From NCBI RefSeq assembly GCF_029210375.1, contig NZ_JARGER010000006.1:1-64000 (forward strand): a stretch of DNA of 64,000 nucleotides, given 5' to 3'. A program made the position numbers and the translations under genes. Under the pieces are notes generated by a model. It was not told the DNA's origin. It worked only from the letters and a program-made list of their open reading frames with translations, and did no database searches. This stretch comes from Nocardioides sp. YIM 152315 (lineage in GTDB: Bacteria > Actinomycetota > Actinomycetes > Propionibacteriales > Nocardioidaceae). This document shows positions 50,573 to 59,245 of this stretch, one piece after another. Numbering within the stretch: position 1 is the first letter of the stretch; every line of letters begins with the position of its first letter.

Positions 50573-51513
50573 TGTCCTGGTTCAGGACATCCCGGAGGCA
50601 TGTCTCAAGACATTCCGGACTGATGCCGCGAGTCATACCGGACTGAGCGGTCGCCCGGTCCCAGCGTCCGGGCATGACACTGAACCGATTGCTGATCACC
50701 TCCGTGGTGATCGAGAACCGACCCGTCCGCGAGGTCGCCACCCAGCACGGCGTCTCCCAGTCCTGGCTCTATCAGCTCCTCGCCCGCTACAAGGCCGAGG
50801 GCGAGGCCGCCTTCGAACCCCGCTCCCGCCGACCCCGCTGCGTCCCCACCACGACCCCCGCCGAGACCGTCGACCTGATCCTCGAGCTGCGCGAGAAGCT
50901 GACCATCACCGGGCTCGACGCCGGCCCCGACACCATCCGGTGGCATCTCGAGCACCACCACGCGACCGTGGTGTCCCGGGCCACGATCGCCCGCTACCTG
51001 ACCAAGCACGGGCTGGTGGTCCCGGAACCGAAGAAGAAGCCGAAGTCGTCCTACATCAGTTTCGCCGCGGCCATGCCGAACGAGACCTGGCAGTCCGACT
51101 TCACCCACTACCGACTCGCCAAGGCTGACGGCCGCCCCGGCGCGGACTGCGAGATCCTGACCTGGCTCGACGACTGCTCCCGCTACGCCCTCTCGGTCAC
51201 CGCCCACCACCGGATCACCGGACCGATCGTGCTGCGAACCTTCCGCGAAACCGTTGCCGAGCACGGGATCCCCGCCTCCACGCTCACCGACAACGGCATG
51301 GTCTTCACCACCAGGCTCTCTCAGGGCAAGAAAGGAGCCGGCACCCGCAACGGCTTCGAGACCGAGCTGCGCCGACTCAACGTGATCCAGAAGAACGGAC
51401 GACCCAACCACCCCACCACCCAGGGCAAGGTCCCACGCTTCCAGCAGACGATGAAGAAGTGGCTGCACGCCCAGCCCGTGCAGCCGACCACGATCGACGA
51501 CCTCCGGACCTAG
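50573..51513 (+). mobile_element. IS481-family insertion sequence remnant
   Basis: The left side starts near TGTCCTGGTTCAGGACA, a hairpin like those at IS481-type ends, followed by ATGTCTCAAGACAT. The transposase runs to 51513 and stops short; no matching right end is found downstream. The element is therefore a 3'-truncated remnant. Confidence 0.7.
50674..51513 (+). pseudogene. IS481-family transposase, truncated and with mutated active site
   Basis: A 279-residue product with an N-terminal HTH region (VREVATQHGVSQSWLYQLL, about 18-36) and an integrase core: first Asp in ETWQSDFTHY and second Asp in TLTDNGMVFTT. Where family members have the catalytic Glu in GKVERFQQT, this copy reads GKVPRFQQT. 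The frame ends at TIDDLRT, losing the C-terminal YNxxRPHRSL region. Both defects indicate a dead transposase. Confidence 0.85.
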
Positions 51514-51721
51514 CAGAGTCGTTCGCACGGGGTGTGGTCGGCCGAGGCGCCGTCGACCACGTCGGACTCGGGGTCGGAGGCCGTCGAGCAGCTGCGTGGT
51601 TGGCTGTCAGCAACATGACGTCGCTCGTAAGCCAGTGGGCCGGCTCGCGAGCGGCGGCGGCCCTGAGACGCGACACGTCTGCGGGCTACCTGCAATCGGG
51701 TTAGTCAGCCGCGCGGGTGGG

Positions 51722-52408
51722 TTACGCAGCGGCCTCGAGTCGGTCGCGGAGCTCTTGGAGATGACGCCGCAGGAGACGTGAGACGTGGTACTGGGTGACC
51801 CCCACCTCCTGCGCGATCTCCTCCTGGGTGCAATCTTCCACGAACCGCCGGTACAGGATCAGCTGTGCGCGCGGGGAGAGCTGACGTAGGTGTGGCCACA
51901 GCAGGAGGCGAGCTTCGACTCGTTCCAAGGAACGGTCGTCCTCGTCGATGAGGGTGGTTCCGACGGGCTCCATCGACCCGTGGTAGGGGAGATCGAGGCT
52001 GCGAGGGTGGAAGTAGCTCTCGACATCGACTCCGTCAACGATGTGGGCGACTAGGCCTCCGGCTCGCACGTGGTTGTCTTGGACGCTGCGTGGTGGTCGG
52101 ATGACCCACGCGGAGTCGCGGAAGTAGTGCCGCATGGCGCCAGCCATGCATGGGATCGCGTAGGCCAAGAACTCGATCCCGCGTCCTGGGTCGAACTGCC
52201 GAGCCGCCCGCACGAGCTCCATGTACGCCGTCTGTTCCAGATCGGGTCGAAACGGCGTGCGTCCGCCGTAGCGACGCGCGATCGAGCGCGCTACCTCGAG
52301 GTTCTCGAGGATGAGCCGGTCGACGAGTTCGGCGCGCTCGTCGCCTTCGACTGTAGCGATCTGGGCGACGAGGGCGGCGTTGCGAGCTCGCAGTTCTGCG
52401 TCAGGCAC
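51722..52408 (-). CDS. SigB/SigF-type alternative sigma factor
   Basis: A 228-residue group 3 sigma-70 factor. Region 2 includes NLEVARSIARRYGGRTPFRPDLEQ-type sequence (about 36-58) then AYMELVRAARQFDPGRGIEFLAYA (about 61-84) and GAMRHYFRDSAWVIRPPRS (about 90-108), where promoter -10 contacts lie. Region 4 has QLSPRAQLILYRRF and the helix-turn-helix TQEEIAQEVGVTQYHVSRLLRRHL (about 194-217). No anti-sigma factor gene adjoins. The GTG at 52408 has AGGGAGA upstream. Confidence 0.87.
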   Translation of the reverse strand: MPDAELRARNAALVAQIATVEGDERAELVDRLILENLEVARSIARRYGGRTPFRPDLEQTAYMELVRAARQFDPGRGIEFLAYAIPCMAGAMRHYFRDSAWVIRPPRSVQDNHVRAGGLVAHIVDGVDVESYFHPRSLDLPYHGSMEPVGTTLIDEDDRSLERVEARLLLWPHLRQLSPRAQLILYRRFVEDCTQEEIAQEVGVTQYHVSRLLRRHLQELRDRLEAAA

Positions 52409-52557
52409 GAGGTTCTCCCTGCAGTGTGGGGTCGCTGCCTTCTTTTCGATCGGTGGTGGCTCGAAGGCGTGACAGTTGCCGGTCTCCGAGGCGCTTCCCG
52501 ATGACCGCACCCTCTGCGGAGTGCGGGTCGACTTCGATGAAGACCCGGCGCAACGCG

Positions 52558-53100
52558 TCACTCTTCCCAGTCGAGGTCTCCGTGTCGGATCCGGTACACC
52601 TGGTAGCGGCCGTTGTCGACGTGACCGATCTCGGTCACCCACTCCATCCCGATCCGCTCCGCGGTCGCGGCAGCGCGCTTGTTGTCGGGCTGCACCAGGG
52701 CGAAGATCTCGATCTCCCCCATGTCGTGGATGGCCCAGCGGACGAGGGCGTCGCCGGCTTCGGCGGCGTAGCCATGTCCCCACGCGCTGGGGGAGAGGGC
52801 CCACGCCAGCGCGATGCTCTCGCCGCCAACCGAAGCGGGGTGCAGGGTCAGGCCGCCGATGACCGCCGAGGACCCCCGGCGACCGACAGCCCAATGCCCT
52901 AGCGCCTTCTCGCTCAGGCTGTCTCGGTCAGCCCAGGAAGCGAGCAGCGCACGCATCCCCTCCACAGTGTCAGGCGGCCCCAGCTCCGGCGGAACCCACT
53001 CCCTCACCGACGGCGCCGAGAAGATGGCGAAGGCGGCATCGACGTCGGTTGCTTCCCACGGCCGCAGGACGAGCCGTGGTGTCTGGATGATCCGGGACAT
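52558..53100 (-). CDS. GNAT acetyltransferase
   Basis: A 180-residue RimJ/RimL-like acetyltransferase with TPRLVLRPWEATDVDAAFAIF (about 7-27), HWAVGRRGSSAVIGGLTLH (about 69-87), the acetyl-CoA segment LSPSAWGHGYAAEAGDALVRW (about 102-122) and LVQPDNKRAAATAERIGM (about 134-151). Substrate unknown. The ATG at 53100 matches the family start. It lies 149 bp upstream of the sigma factor, same direction. Confidence 0.82.
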   Translation of the reverse strand: MSRIIQTPRLVLRPWEATDVDAAFAIFSAPSVREWVPPELGPPDTVEGMRALLASWADRDSLSEKALGHWAVGRRGSSAVIGGLTLHPASVGGESIALAWALSPSAWGHGYAAEAGDALVRWAIHDMGEIEIFALVQPDNKRAAATAERIGMEWVTEIGHVDNGRYQVYRIRHGDLDWEE

Positions 53101-53247
53101 GGTTCTCACCTCCGCGAGAGGGTGCGCGTCGCTGTCGTGATGACCACGCAGCCCCTCACGGCGTGACACCGGCCAGACACACACCTGTGAGACCTGTCAC
53201 GCCGTGTGCCTGGGTCCGGTCGGTTCATCGACCTGTGAGCGTGGGAG

Positions 53248-53586
53248 GTGAGGACGCTGACCAGCGTCTTGATGAGCTGCACGCGGTGCGGCGACGAGAT
53301 CGAAGTCGTCATGGACCGCGCGATCCTCCGCATGGACGAAGAGGTACGTGCGAGGGCGGAGCTCTTGTTCTGCTGCCCGATCTGCGGCCGGCCCGGCTAC
53401 CGGCGCGTCGACGGAGACCTCCTCACCGCCCTGCTCGCGGTCGGCGTGATGCCGTTGCGGTTGAGCGAGCCCAGCCTGCCGCCCGAGGACCGCCCGCCCG
53501 CGTTCCCCCGCCTGACCTTCGAGGACCTCTTCACCTGGCACGAACTGCTGCGCTCGGTCCACAACGTCGCGCCCTGGGAGGGTTGA
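53248..53586 (+). CDS. Small zinc-ribbon-like hypothetical protein
   Basis: A 112-residue protein with two cysteine pairs, SCTRCGDE (about 10-17) and FCCPICGRPGY (about 41-51), likely binding one zinc. No enzymatic domain is seen. GTG at 53248 is used, but the GGGAGG overlaps it, so the true start may be a little later (ATG at 53272). Short zinc-ribbon proteins of this kind occur as regulators or adaptors; function unknown. Confidence 0.65.
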   Translation: MRTLTSVLMSCTRCGDEIEVVMDRAILRMDEEVRARAELLFCCPICGRPGYRRVDGDLLTALLAVGVMPLRLSEPSLPPEDRPPAFPRLTFEDLFTWHELLRSVHNVAPWEG

Positions 53587-53670
53587 CGCGCTCCCGCAGT
53601 TGTCACGTCTGCCGGCGCCGCCCGGTCGTCCTCAGAGTCCGGACCACCCACATCATCAGGAGGATCCCCG

Positions 53671-54621
53671 ATGAGCAAGCACTACCTGGAGCCTGAGGCG
53701 CAAGCCATGGCCGACGCCACGGCGAAGCCGCCCTACTTCTACGAGATGACGCCCGAGCAGGCTCGCAAGGTCCTCGACGACGTCCAGGCCCAGCCGATCG
53801 CGAAGTCGGACGTCGAGGAGAAGTGGGTCGAGGTCCCGGCCGAGGTCGGACTCGTCCGCGCCCGCATCGTGAAGCCCGCCGGAAGCACCGGCCCGCTCCC
53901 GGCGATCCTCTACATCCACGGCGGCGGCTGGGTGCTCGGCAACGCCGGCACCCACGACCGCCTCGTGCGCGACCTCGCCACCGGCGTCTCCGCCGCAGTC
54001 GTGTTCGTCGAGTACGACCGCTCCCCCGAGGCCAAGTACCCGGTCGCGATCGAGCAGGCGTACGCCACCGCGCAGTGGATCACCACCCATGGCGTCGACG
54101 AGGGCATCGACGTCTCCCGCATCGCGGTGGCCGGCGACTCCGTCGGCGGCAACATGGCCGCAGCGGTCGCGATCATGGCCAAGCAGCGCGGCGACGTGAC
54201 CTTCCGCCAGCAGTCGCTCTACTACCCGGTGACCGACGCCGCGATGGACACCGACAGCTACCTCGAGTTCGCCGACGGCCCGTTCCTGCTCGCGAAGTCG
54301 ATGGCCTGGTTCTGGGACGCCTACCTGCCCGACGAGACCCAGCGCGGGCAGATCACCGCCTCTCCGCTGCGCGCCACGCTCGACGACCTCGCCGGGCTCC
54401 CGGACGCGCTCGTCATCGTCGACGAGAACGACGTCCTGCGCGACGAGGGCGAGGCCTACGCGCGACGGCTCATCGAGGCCGGCGTGCGCACCACCACGGT
54501 CCGCTACAACGCCACCATCCACGACTTCATGATGCTCAACCCGCTGCGGCCCTCCGCGGCCAGCACGGGCGCCATCCAGCAGGCCGTCGCGGTCCTCCGC
54601 GGCGCGCTCCACGCCGCCTGA
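53671..54621 (+). CDS. Alpha/beta hydrolase, hormone-sensitive-lipase family (acetyl esterase type)
   Basis: A 316-residue family IV esterase. Oxyanion HGGGWVLGN (about 90-98), nucleophile serine in VAGDSVGGNMAAAV (about 154-167), acid in VIVDENDVLRDEGEAYA (about 248-264) and histidine in IHDFMMLNPL (about 286-295). A helical cap sits at the N-terminus. It should hydrolyse short acyl esters. AGGAGG precedes the ATG, and a second hydrolase follows 30 bp downstream, so they are likely co-transcribed. Confidence 0.87.
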   Translation: MSKHYLEPEAQAMADATAKPPYFYEMTPEQARKVLDDVQAQPIAKSDVEEKWVEVPAEVGLVRARIVKPAGSTGPLPAILYIHGGGWVLGNAGTHDRLVRDLATGVSAAVVFVEYDRSPEAKYPVAIEQAYATAQWITTHGVDEGIDVSRIAVAGDSVGGNMAAAVAIMAKQRGDVTFRQQSLYYPVTDAAMDTDSYLEFADGPFLLAKSMAWFWDAYLPDETQRGQITASPLRATLDDLAGLPDALVIVDENDVLRDEGEAYARRLIEAGVRTTTVRYNATIHDFMMLNPLRPSAASTGAIQQAVAVLRGALHAA

Positions 54622-54651
54622 TCTCGCCCCTCGGCCCCACAGGAGGACCCC

Positions 54652-55386
54652 ATGAGCCACCCGAACCCGATCGTCGTGCTCGTCCACGGCGCGTTCGCCG
54701 AGTCCGCAAGGTGGATCGGCGTGATCGAGAAGCTGAGCGAGCAGGGCATCGACGCGGTCGCCGCCGCGAACCCGCTGCGCAGCGTCACCGGAGACGCCGA
54801 ATACGTCCGCGACGTCATCGCCGGCCTCGGCCGCCCCGTCCTGCTGGTCGGCCACTCCTACGGCGGCATGGTGATCACCGAGGCCGCCTCGGACAACCCG
54901 AACGTCGTCGGCCTGGTCTACGTCGCCGCGTTCGCACCCGACCAGGGCGAGAGCGCCCTCCAGCTGTCGGTGACCCACCCCGGCAGCACGCTCGGTGAAG
55001 CGCTGAGGTCCTACCCGGTCTCCAGCGGTGGCAACGAGCTCGCGATCCGGCTCGACGCGTTTCACACCCAGTTCGCCGCCGACGTCCCCGCGACGGTCGC
55101 CGAGCACATGGCTCGCACCCAACGGCCGGCCACCGAGTACGCGCTCAGCGAGGGCCTGCCGACCAGCACGCCGGCTTGGAAGACGCTGCCATCCTGGTTC
55201 GTGATCGGTGTCGAGGACCACAACATCCCGGCGGCGGCGCTTCGCGTCCAGGCCGAGCGGGCCGCTGCACGAGGGGTTCGGGAAGTGGCCGGCGGCTCGC
55301 ACGCGGTCGCGGTCTCCCGGCCCGACGAGGTCGCCGCCAGCATCGCCGAGGCCTTCGAGGCCTGCGTCGCCGACGCCGCAGCCTGA
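54652..55386 (+). CDS. Alpha/beta hydrolase (salicylate-esterase/EstC-like)
   Basis: A 244-residue hydrolase: VVLVHGAFAESARWIGVI (about 8-25), nucleophile serine in LLVGHSYGGMVITEAA (about 64-79), AAFAPDQGES and histidine in AGGSHAVAVSRP (about 214-225). This is the pattern of the plant-methylesterase-like bacterial esterases. Preceded by AGGAGG. It forms a short operon with the HSL-type esterase. Confidence 0.85.
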   Translation: MSHPNPIVVLVHGAFAESARWIGVIEKLSEQGIDAVAAANPLRSVTGDAEYVRDVIAGLGRPVLLVGHSYGGMVITEAASDNPNVVGLVYVAAFAPDQGESALQLSVTHPGSTLGEALRSYPVSSGGNELAIRLDAFHTQFAADVPATVAEHMARTQRPATEYALSEGLPTSTPAWKTLPSWFVIGVEDHNIPAAALRVQAERAAARGVREVAGGSHAVAVSRPDEVAASIAEAFEACVADAAA

Positions 55387-55467
55387 CCCCAGCGCGGATG
55401 GGGTGACTCGCAGGTGGGCCGCCCCATCCGTCTCCACGACGACGTACTGACCGGCTCGAGGAACGCC

Positions 55468-56952
55468 ATGAACTTTCGCCCCGCGACCCGCACGGTGCCT
55501 CTCCACTGGACGATGCTGCTGGGTGTCATCTCGCTCAGCTGCCTGTTCGTGCTGACCGTGACCGGCGCGGTGTTGCTGTTCTTCTTCGAGCCGTCCAGCG
55601 AGACGGTGCGCTACGAGGGCAGCTATCCGCTGCTCCAGGGCGTGCCCGTCTCGCGGGCCTACGCGAGCACGCTGCATGTCTCCCTCGAGGTGCCAGGCGG
55701 CCTGTTGGTGCGCCAGGCCCATCACTGGGCTGCGCTCGTCCTTCCTGCCGCCCTGACCGTGCAGATGCTGAGCACCTTCTTCACCAGCGGCTTCCGGCGG
55801 CCACGGGAGTGGAGCTGGGTGCTGCTCGCGACGACCTTCCTCCTCGCCCTCGCCGGAGGCTGGAGCGGATACGGTCTCGCCGACGACCAGCTCGCCGGCA
55901 CCGGGCTGCGGATCGCTGAGGGCATCCTGGTCGGCGTTCCCCTCATCGGCACGCGGGCTTCGTTCCTGCTGCTCGGCGGGGAGTTCCCTGGCCAGGTCAT
56001 TGAGCGGATGTACTGGCTGCACGTCGCGATCATTCCGGCGGTGCTCGCGCTCGTGCTGCTACTTCGGCTGCGACTTGCGCTGGGTCGCAAGCCTGCCCAG
56101 TTCCCGGGGTCTGGCCGCACCGAGCACAACGTTGTCGGCCTCCCCCTCGCTGCCGTCGCAGTGCGCGCATTCGGCCTGTTCCTCATCACCACCGGCGTCC
56201 TCGTGTTCCTGGCCGGGGTCATCACGATCAACCCGGTCTGGAAGTACGGGCCTTCGACACCCGGTGCCGCGTCCGCCGGGAGCCAGCCCGACTGGTACAC
56301 GGGGTTCCTCGACGGCTCCCTCCGGCTCGCACCACCTGGATGGGAGGTCACGGTGCTCGGCGGCACGTTCCCCCTCGGGGTACTGCTCCCCCAGGCTGTC
56401 GCCGGTGGTCTCCTCGTCGTCGTGGTGCTGTGGCCGTTCCTCGAAACGCGCGCCACCGGCGACCGTTGGGAACACCATCATGTGCTCGACCGGCCCCGCG
56501 AGCATCCCACCCGGACCGCATTCGGAGTCTCCGGGCTCGTGGTGTTCGTGACGCTATGGACATCGGGAGCCACAGACCTGATCGCCACCCAACTCCACCT
56601 CTCGTTCGAGCACCAGGTCTTGGCGTTGCGAACCTTGCTCGTCCTCGGCCCCCTGGTGGCCTTCCCGCTGACTCGCGAGCTGTGTCGTGCCCTGGTGGCG
56701 CGGGAACAGGAGGAGGTGCAGCACGGGGTCGAGACTGGCCGGATCATGCGTGCCGCCGACGGCGGGTACAGCGAGGTCCACGAGCCGCTCGACCTCGACC
56801 GATCTGCGGTCCTCGAGCACGTTCGCATCGAGCGCCAGAGCCGATGGCCCCACGCTCACAGTCAGTCCGATCAGCCAGAGAAGCAGCACATGACAGGCCC
56901 CCTGAAGGCCTCGCCAGACCGTCAAGCTGCTGCACACGGGGACGTGGCATGA
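55468..56952 (+). CDS. Orphan cytochrome b (QcrB-like N-terminal domain) protein
   Basis: A 494-residue membrane protein of the cytochrome bc1 cytochrome b family, about nine hydrophobic segments. Candidate heme ligands are in TLHVSLEVPGGLLVRQAHHWAALVL-type sequence (about 70-92) and MYWLHVAIIPAVLALVL (about 187-203). The C-terminus is soluble, charged and irregular. No Rieske protein or cytochrome c gene adjoins, unlike the normal qcrCAB operon. It overlaps a small zinc-ribbon gene. The ATG at 55468 with AGGAA is preferred over a GTG at 55414. Confidence 0.82.
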   Translation: MNFRPATRTVPLHWTMLLGVISLSCLFVLTVTGAVLLFFFEPSSETVRYEGSYPLLQGVPVSRAYASTLHVSLEVPGGLLVRQAHHWAALVLPAALTVQMLSTFFTSGFRRPREWSWVLLATTFLLALAGGWSGYGLADDQLAGTGLRIAEGILVGVPLIGTRASFLLLGGEFPGQVIERMYWLHVAIIPAVLALVLLLRLRLALGRKPAQFPGSGRTEHNVVGLPLAAVAVRAFGLFLITTGVLVFLAGVITINPVWKYGPSTPGAASAGSQPDWYTGFLDGSLRLAPPGWEVTVLGGTFPLGVLLPQAVAGGLLVVVVLWPFLETRATGDRWEHHHVLDRPREHPTRTAFGVSGLVVFVTLWTSGATDLIATQLHLSFEHQVLALRTLLVLGPLVAFPLTRELCRALVAREQEEVQHGVETGRIMRAADGGYSEVHEPLDLDRSAVLEHVRIERQSRWPHAHSQSDQPEKQHMTGPLKASPDRQAAAHGDVA

Positions 56953-57161
56953 GGACCATGGAACTGCGTGATTGCCCTCAGTGCGGTCGCCCCGCCGAGG
57001 TCGAGGGGCGCGGCCTGGTCGACAGCACAGACGGTCCGGTCGAGCTGGTCAAAGTCGCCTGCGTGCTTGGGCATTGGTTCCTGCTCTCCTCCGACTGGCT
57101 CGAGCGTCGAAGGCCACGAGCGGCTGATCTCAATGCCGGCTGGGGAACCCGGCGGCGGTAG
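56949..57161 (+). CDS. Small zinc-ribbon protein coupled to the cytochrome b gene
   Basis: A 70-residue protein starting with an ATGA overlap on the cytochrome b stop. It has CPQCGRPAEVEGRG (about 9-22) and a later Cys-x3-His pair in VACVLGHWFLLS (about 37-48), a likely zinc site. Similar small proteins are widespread in actinobacteria with no known role. Coupling suggests a function related to the cytochrome b. Confidence 0.7.
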   Translation: MRTMELRDCPQCGRPAEVEGRGLVDSTDGPVELVKVACVLGHWFLLSSDWLERRRPRAADLNAGWGTRRR

Positions 57162-57217
57162 CTGAGGGTTCGGCGGGTACTTGGCCACGTCGGCCGCAAG
57201 CGGAAGGAGAAAGTGTC

Positions 57218-57798
57218 ATGTCGTCAAGGTCGGCTACTTCGTCGGAAGTCTCTCCTCGGCCTCCATCAACCGGGTCCTGTGTCGTGCGTTGATCAGGCTG
57301 GCGCCGCGTGAACTCGAGTTCACCGAGATCCCGATCGGCGCGCTGTCGTTGTACAGCCCGGACTTCGACCAGGCATAGCCGCCAGAGGCGCTTGTCCTCA
57401 AGGCGGCGATCGCCGAGTCGGACGCCGTCATGTTCGTGACGCCGGAGTACAACAGGTCCATCCCGGGCGCGCTGAAGAACGCGATCGACTGGGCCTCGCG
57501 GCCGTGGGGCCAGAACTCCTTCCACCACATGCCGGCCGCAGTCATCGGTGCGTCGCCAGGCATGATCGGCACCGCTGTCGGCCAGCAGAGCCTGCGCGCC
57601 GTCCTCAGCTTCTGCAACGCGCGGCAGATGACCGCACCGGAGGCCTACATCCACGCCACCCCGGGCCTGTTCACCGACGACGGCGAGGTCACCGATGAGG
57701 CGACCGCAACGTTCCTGGCGGACTTCATGAGCGAGTTCCACCTGCACATCGAGCGCGTCCGCACCGTCATCCCGCACCCCCGGGACACCGAGCGCTGA
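57218..57798 (+). pseudogene. NADPH-dependent FMN reductase, disrupted by an in-frame TAG and an early frameshift
   Basis: The frame 57226-57798 encodes an NADPH-dependent FMN reductase (chromate-reductase type): KVGYFVGSLSSASINRV, LEFTEIPIGALSLYSPDFD, VTPEYNRSIPGALKNAIDW and FHHMPAAVIGASPGMIGTAVGQQ. A TAG at 57376-57378 replaces the residue before PPEA, where family members have Tyr. The only ATG with a good AAGGAGA site (57218) is one base out of frame with the body, so a single-base deletion near codon 3 is also likely. Either the gene is decayed or both are sequencing errors. Confidence 0.82.
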
Positions 57799-57816
57799 AG
57801 CGCGGCGCGCTGCCCG

Positions 57817-57845
57817 GTGGCCGGCGACGAGACGTCGCCGGCCAC
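57817..57845. terminator. Perfect 13-bp stem hairpin between convergent genes
   Basis: GTGGCCGGCGACG, loop AGA, CGTCGCCGGCCAC. It lies 19 bp after the FMN reductase stop and before the end of the leftward NDH-2 gene, in the right place for a bidirectional terminator. No U tract. Confidence 0.75.
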
Positions 57846-57922
57846 TGCCCACTGGAAAGCCGGTCTGGCGGCGCGTGGCCGTTCCGGCGCATCCGGTGAA
57901 ACCCGATGCGCGCAAGGCCGAC

Positions 57923-59245
57923 CTAGGCGCTCCTAGTGCTGCCGGCGTCTTCGCGGAACGCAGCACGCGGGTCCTGGACGGTCTCGAGGGAGGCGATGTC
58001 GCGGCCCAGGAACAGCGCCCCGATCCACCCGAGCGAAACCCTGACCTTCCGTTCCCAGGTGGGGACAGCGAGCACGTGGTAGCCGCGGTGGAGCAGCCAT
58101 GCAGGGAAGCCCTTGACGGTGATCGGCCCAGACTGAAAGATCCCGTGCCCGAGACCCAGGGTTGCGATGGTGCCCAGGTTGCGGTGCCGGTAGGCGCGCG
58201 CCGGGCGGCCGCGGAGGGTCCTGACGATGTTCTTCGCCAGCTGCTTCCCTTGGCGGACAGCGTGCTGGGCGTTCGGGACGGTGTAGTGGCCCGGTCCCTG
58301 CGCGAGGTCAGGAACCGCGGCGTCGTCGCCGGCGGCCCAGGCGTGCTCGACGGGCGACTCGTCGGTGCCCACGCGAAGGTCGGGGCGGACTACAACGAGG
58401 CCGCGTTCGTTGATCGGCAGGTCCGTGTGCCGAGCGATCACCGGGTTGGCCGCGATGCCGGCGGTCCACACGACCAACCCGGACTCGAAGCTCTCCCCGG
58501 TGGACAGGACGACGTGGCCGTCGATGGCCGAGGTCACGGTGGTGTTCAGATGCACGGTTGCGCCGCGCCGCTCGAGATGGCGGCGCACCCACTCGCGAGC
58601 GCTGGGCGTGACCTCGGGTAGGAGGTGGTTGCTGGCGTCGACGAGCCGGAAGTCGAGCTCATCGCGGTACAGACCTGGGTGGTACCGCAAGAGCGCGTGG
58701 CCGAGACTCAGTACCTCACCGAATCCCTCGACCCCTGCGAAGCCACCGCCGACGAAGGTCACGGTCAGCCGGCGCTGGCGCTCCGGGCCGGGCGGCATGC
58801 AAGCGGCTTCGTCGAACGCGGTGAGCACGGCGTCGCGGATGCCGACGGCCTCCTCGATCCGCTTCATGCCGATCGCGGCGTCGGCGACGCCGGGGACGGG
58901 GAAGACGCGCGTCACCGCGCCCGCGGTGACGACCACTTCGTCGTAGTGCAGGTCGGTGGTGGTGCCGTCGGGCAGCATGATGTGGACGACATGGGTGGCG
59001 TGGTCGATCCCGGTGACGTGACCGCTGAGGACGGCCGTGCGGCGGAGGTGGCGGCGCAGCGGCACGATCGCGTGGCGTGCCTCGATCGAGCCGGCGGCGA
59101 CTTCGGGGAGGAACGGCTGGTAGGTCATGTACGGCACCGGGTCGATGACCGCGATCGACGCCTCGCCTCGGCGCAGCCGCTTCTCCAGGCCCCAAGCGGC
59201 GTAGAAGCCGGCGTATCCGCCGCCGACGATCACGATCTTCTTCAT
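57923..59245 (-). CDS. Type II NADH dehydrogenase-like FAD oxidoreductase
   Basis: A 440-residue pyridine nucleotide-disulfide oxidoreductase of the NDH-2 type. FAD site IVIVGGGYAGFYAAWGLE (about 4-21), MTYQPFLPEVAAG, NADH site VTFVGGGFAGVEGFGEVL (about 162-179), and a second FAD region HAWAAGDDAAVPDL (about 306-319). The C-terminal tail may attach to the membrane (WLLHRGYHVLAVP). It would pass electrons from NADH to quinone. Last gene of the NmrA-LtrA-NDH operon; its ATG overlaps the ltrA stop. Confidence 0.85.
   Translation of the reverse strand: MKKIVIVGGGYAGFYAAWGLEKRLRRGEASIAVIDPVPYMTYQPFLPEVAAGSIEARHAIVPLRRHLRRTAVLSGHVTGIDHATHVVHIMLPDGTTTDLHYDEVVVTAGAVTRVFPVPGVADAAIGMKRIEEAVGIRDAVLTAFDEAACMPPGPERQRRLTVTFVGGGFAGVEGFGEVLSLGHALLRYHPGLYRDELDFRLVDASNHLLPEVTPSAREWVRRHLERRGATVHLNTTVTSAIDGHVVLSTGESFESGLVVWTAGIAANPVIARHTDLPINERGLVVVRPDLRVGTDESPVEHAWAAGDDAAVPDLAQGPGHYTVPNAQHAVRQGKQLAKNIVRTLRGRPARAYRHRNLGTIATLGLGHGIFQSGPITVKGFPAWLLHRGYHVLAVPTWERKVRVSLGWIGALFLGRDIASLETVQDPRAAFREDAGSTRSA

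Noticed and set aside
55414..55467. GTG start giving an 18-residue longer cytochrome b
   Set aside because: No ribosome site before it, whereas AGGAA precedes the ATG at 55468, which gives a normal N-terminus.
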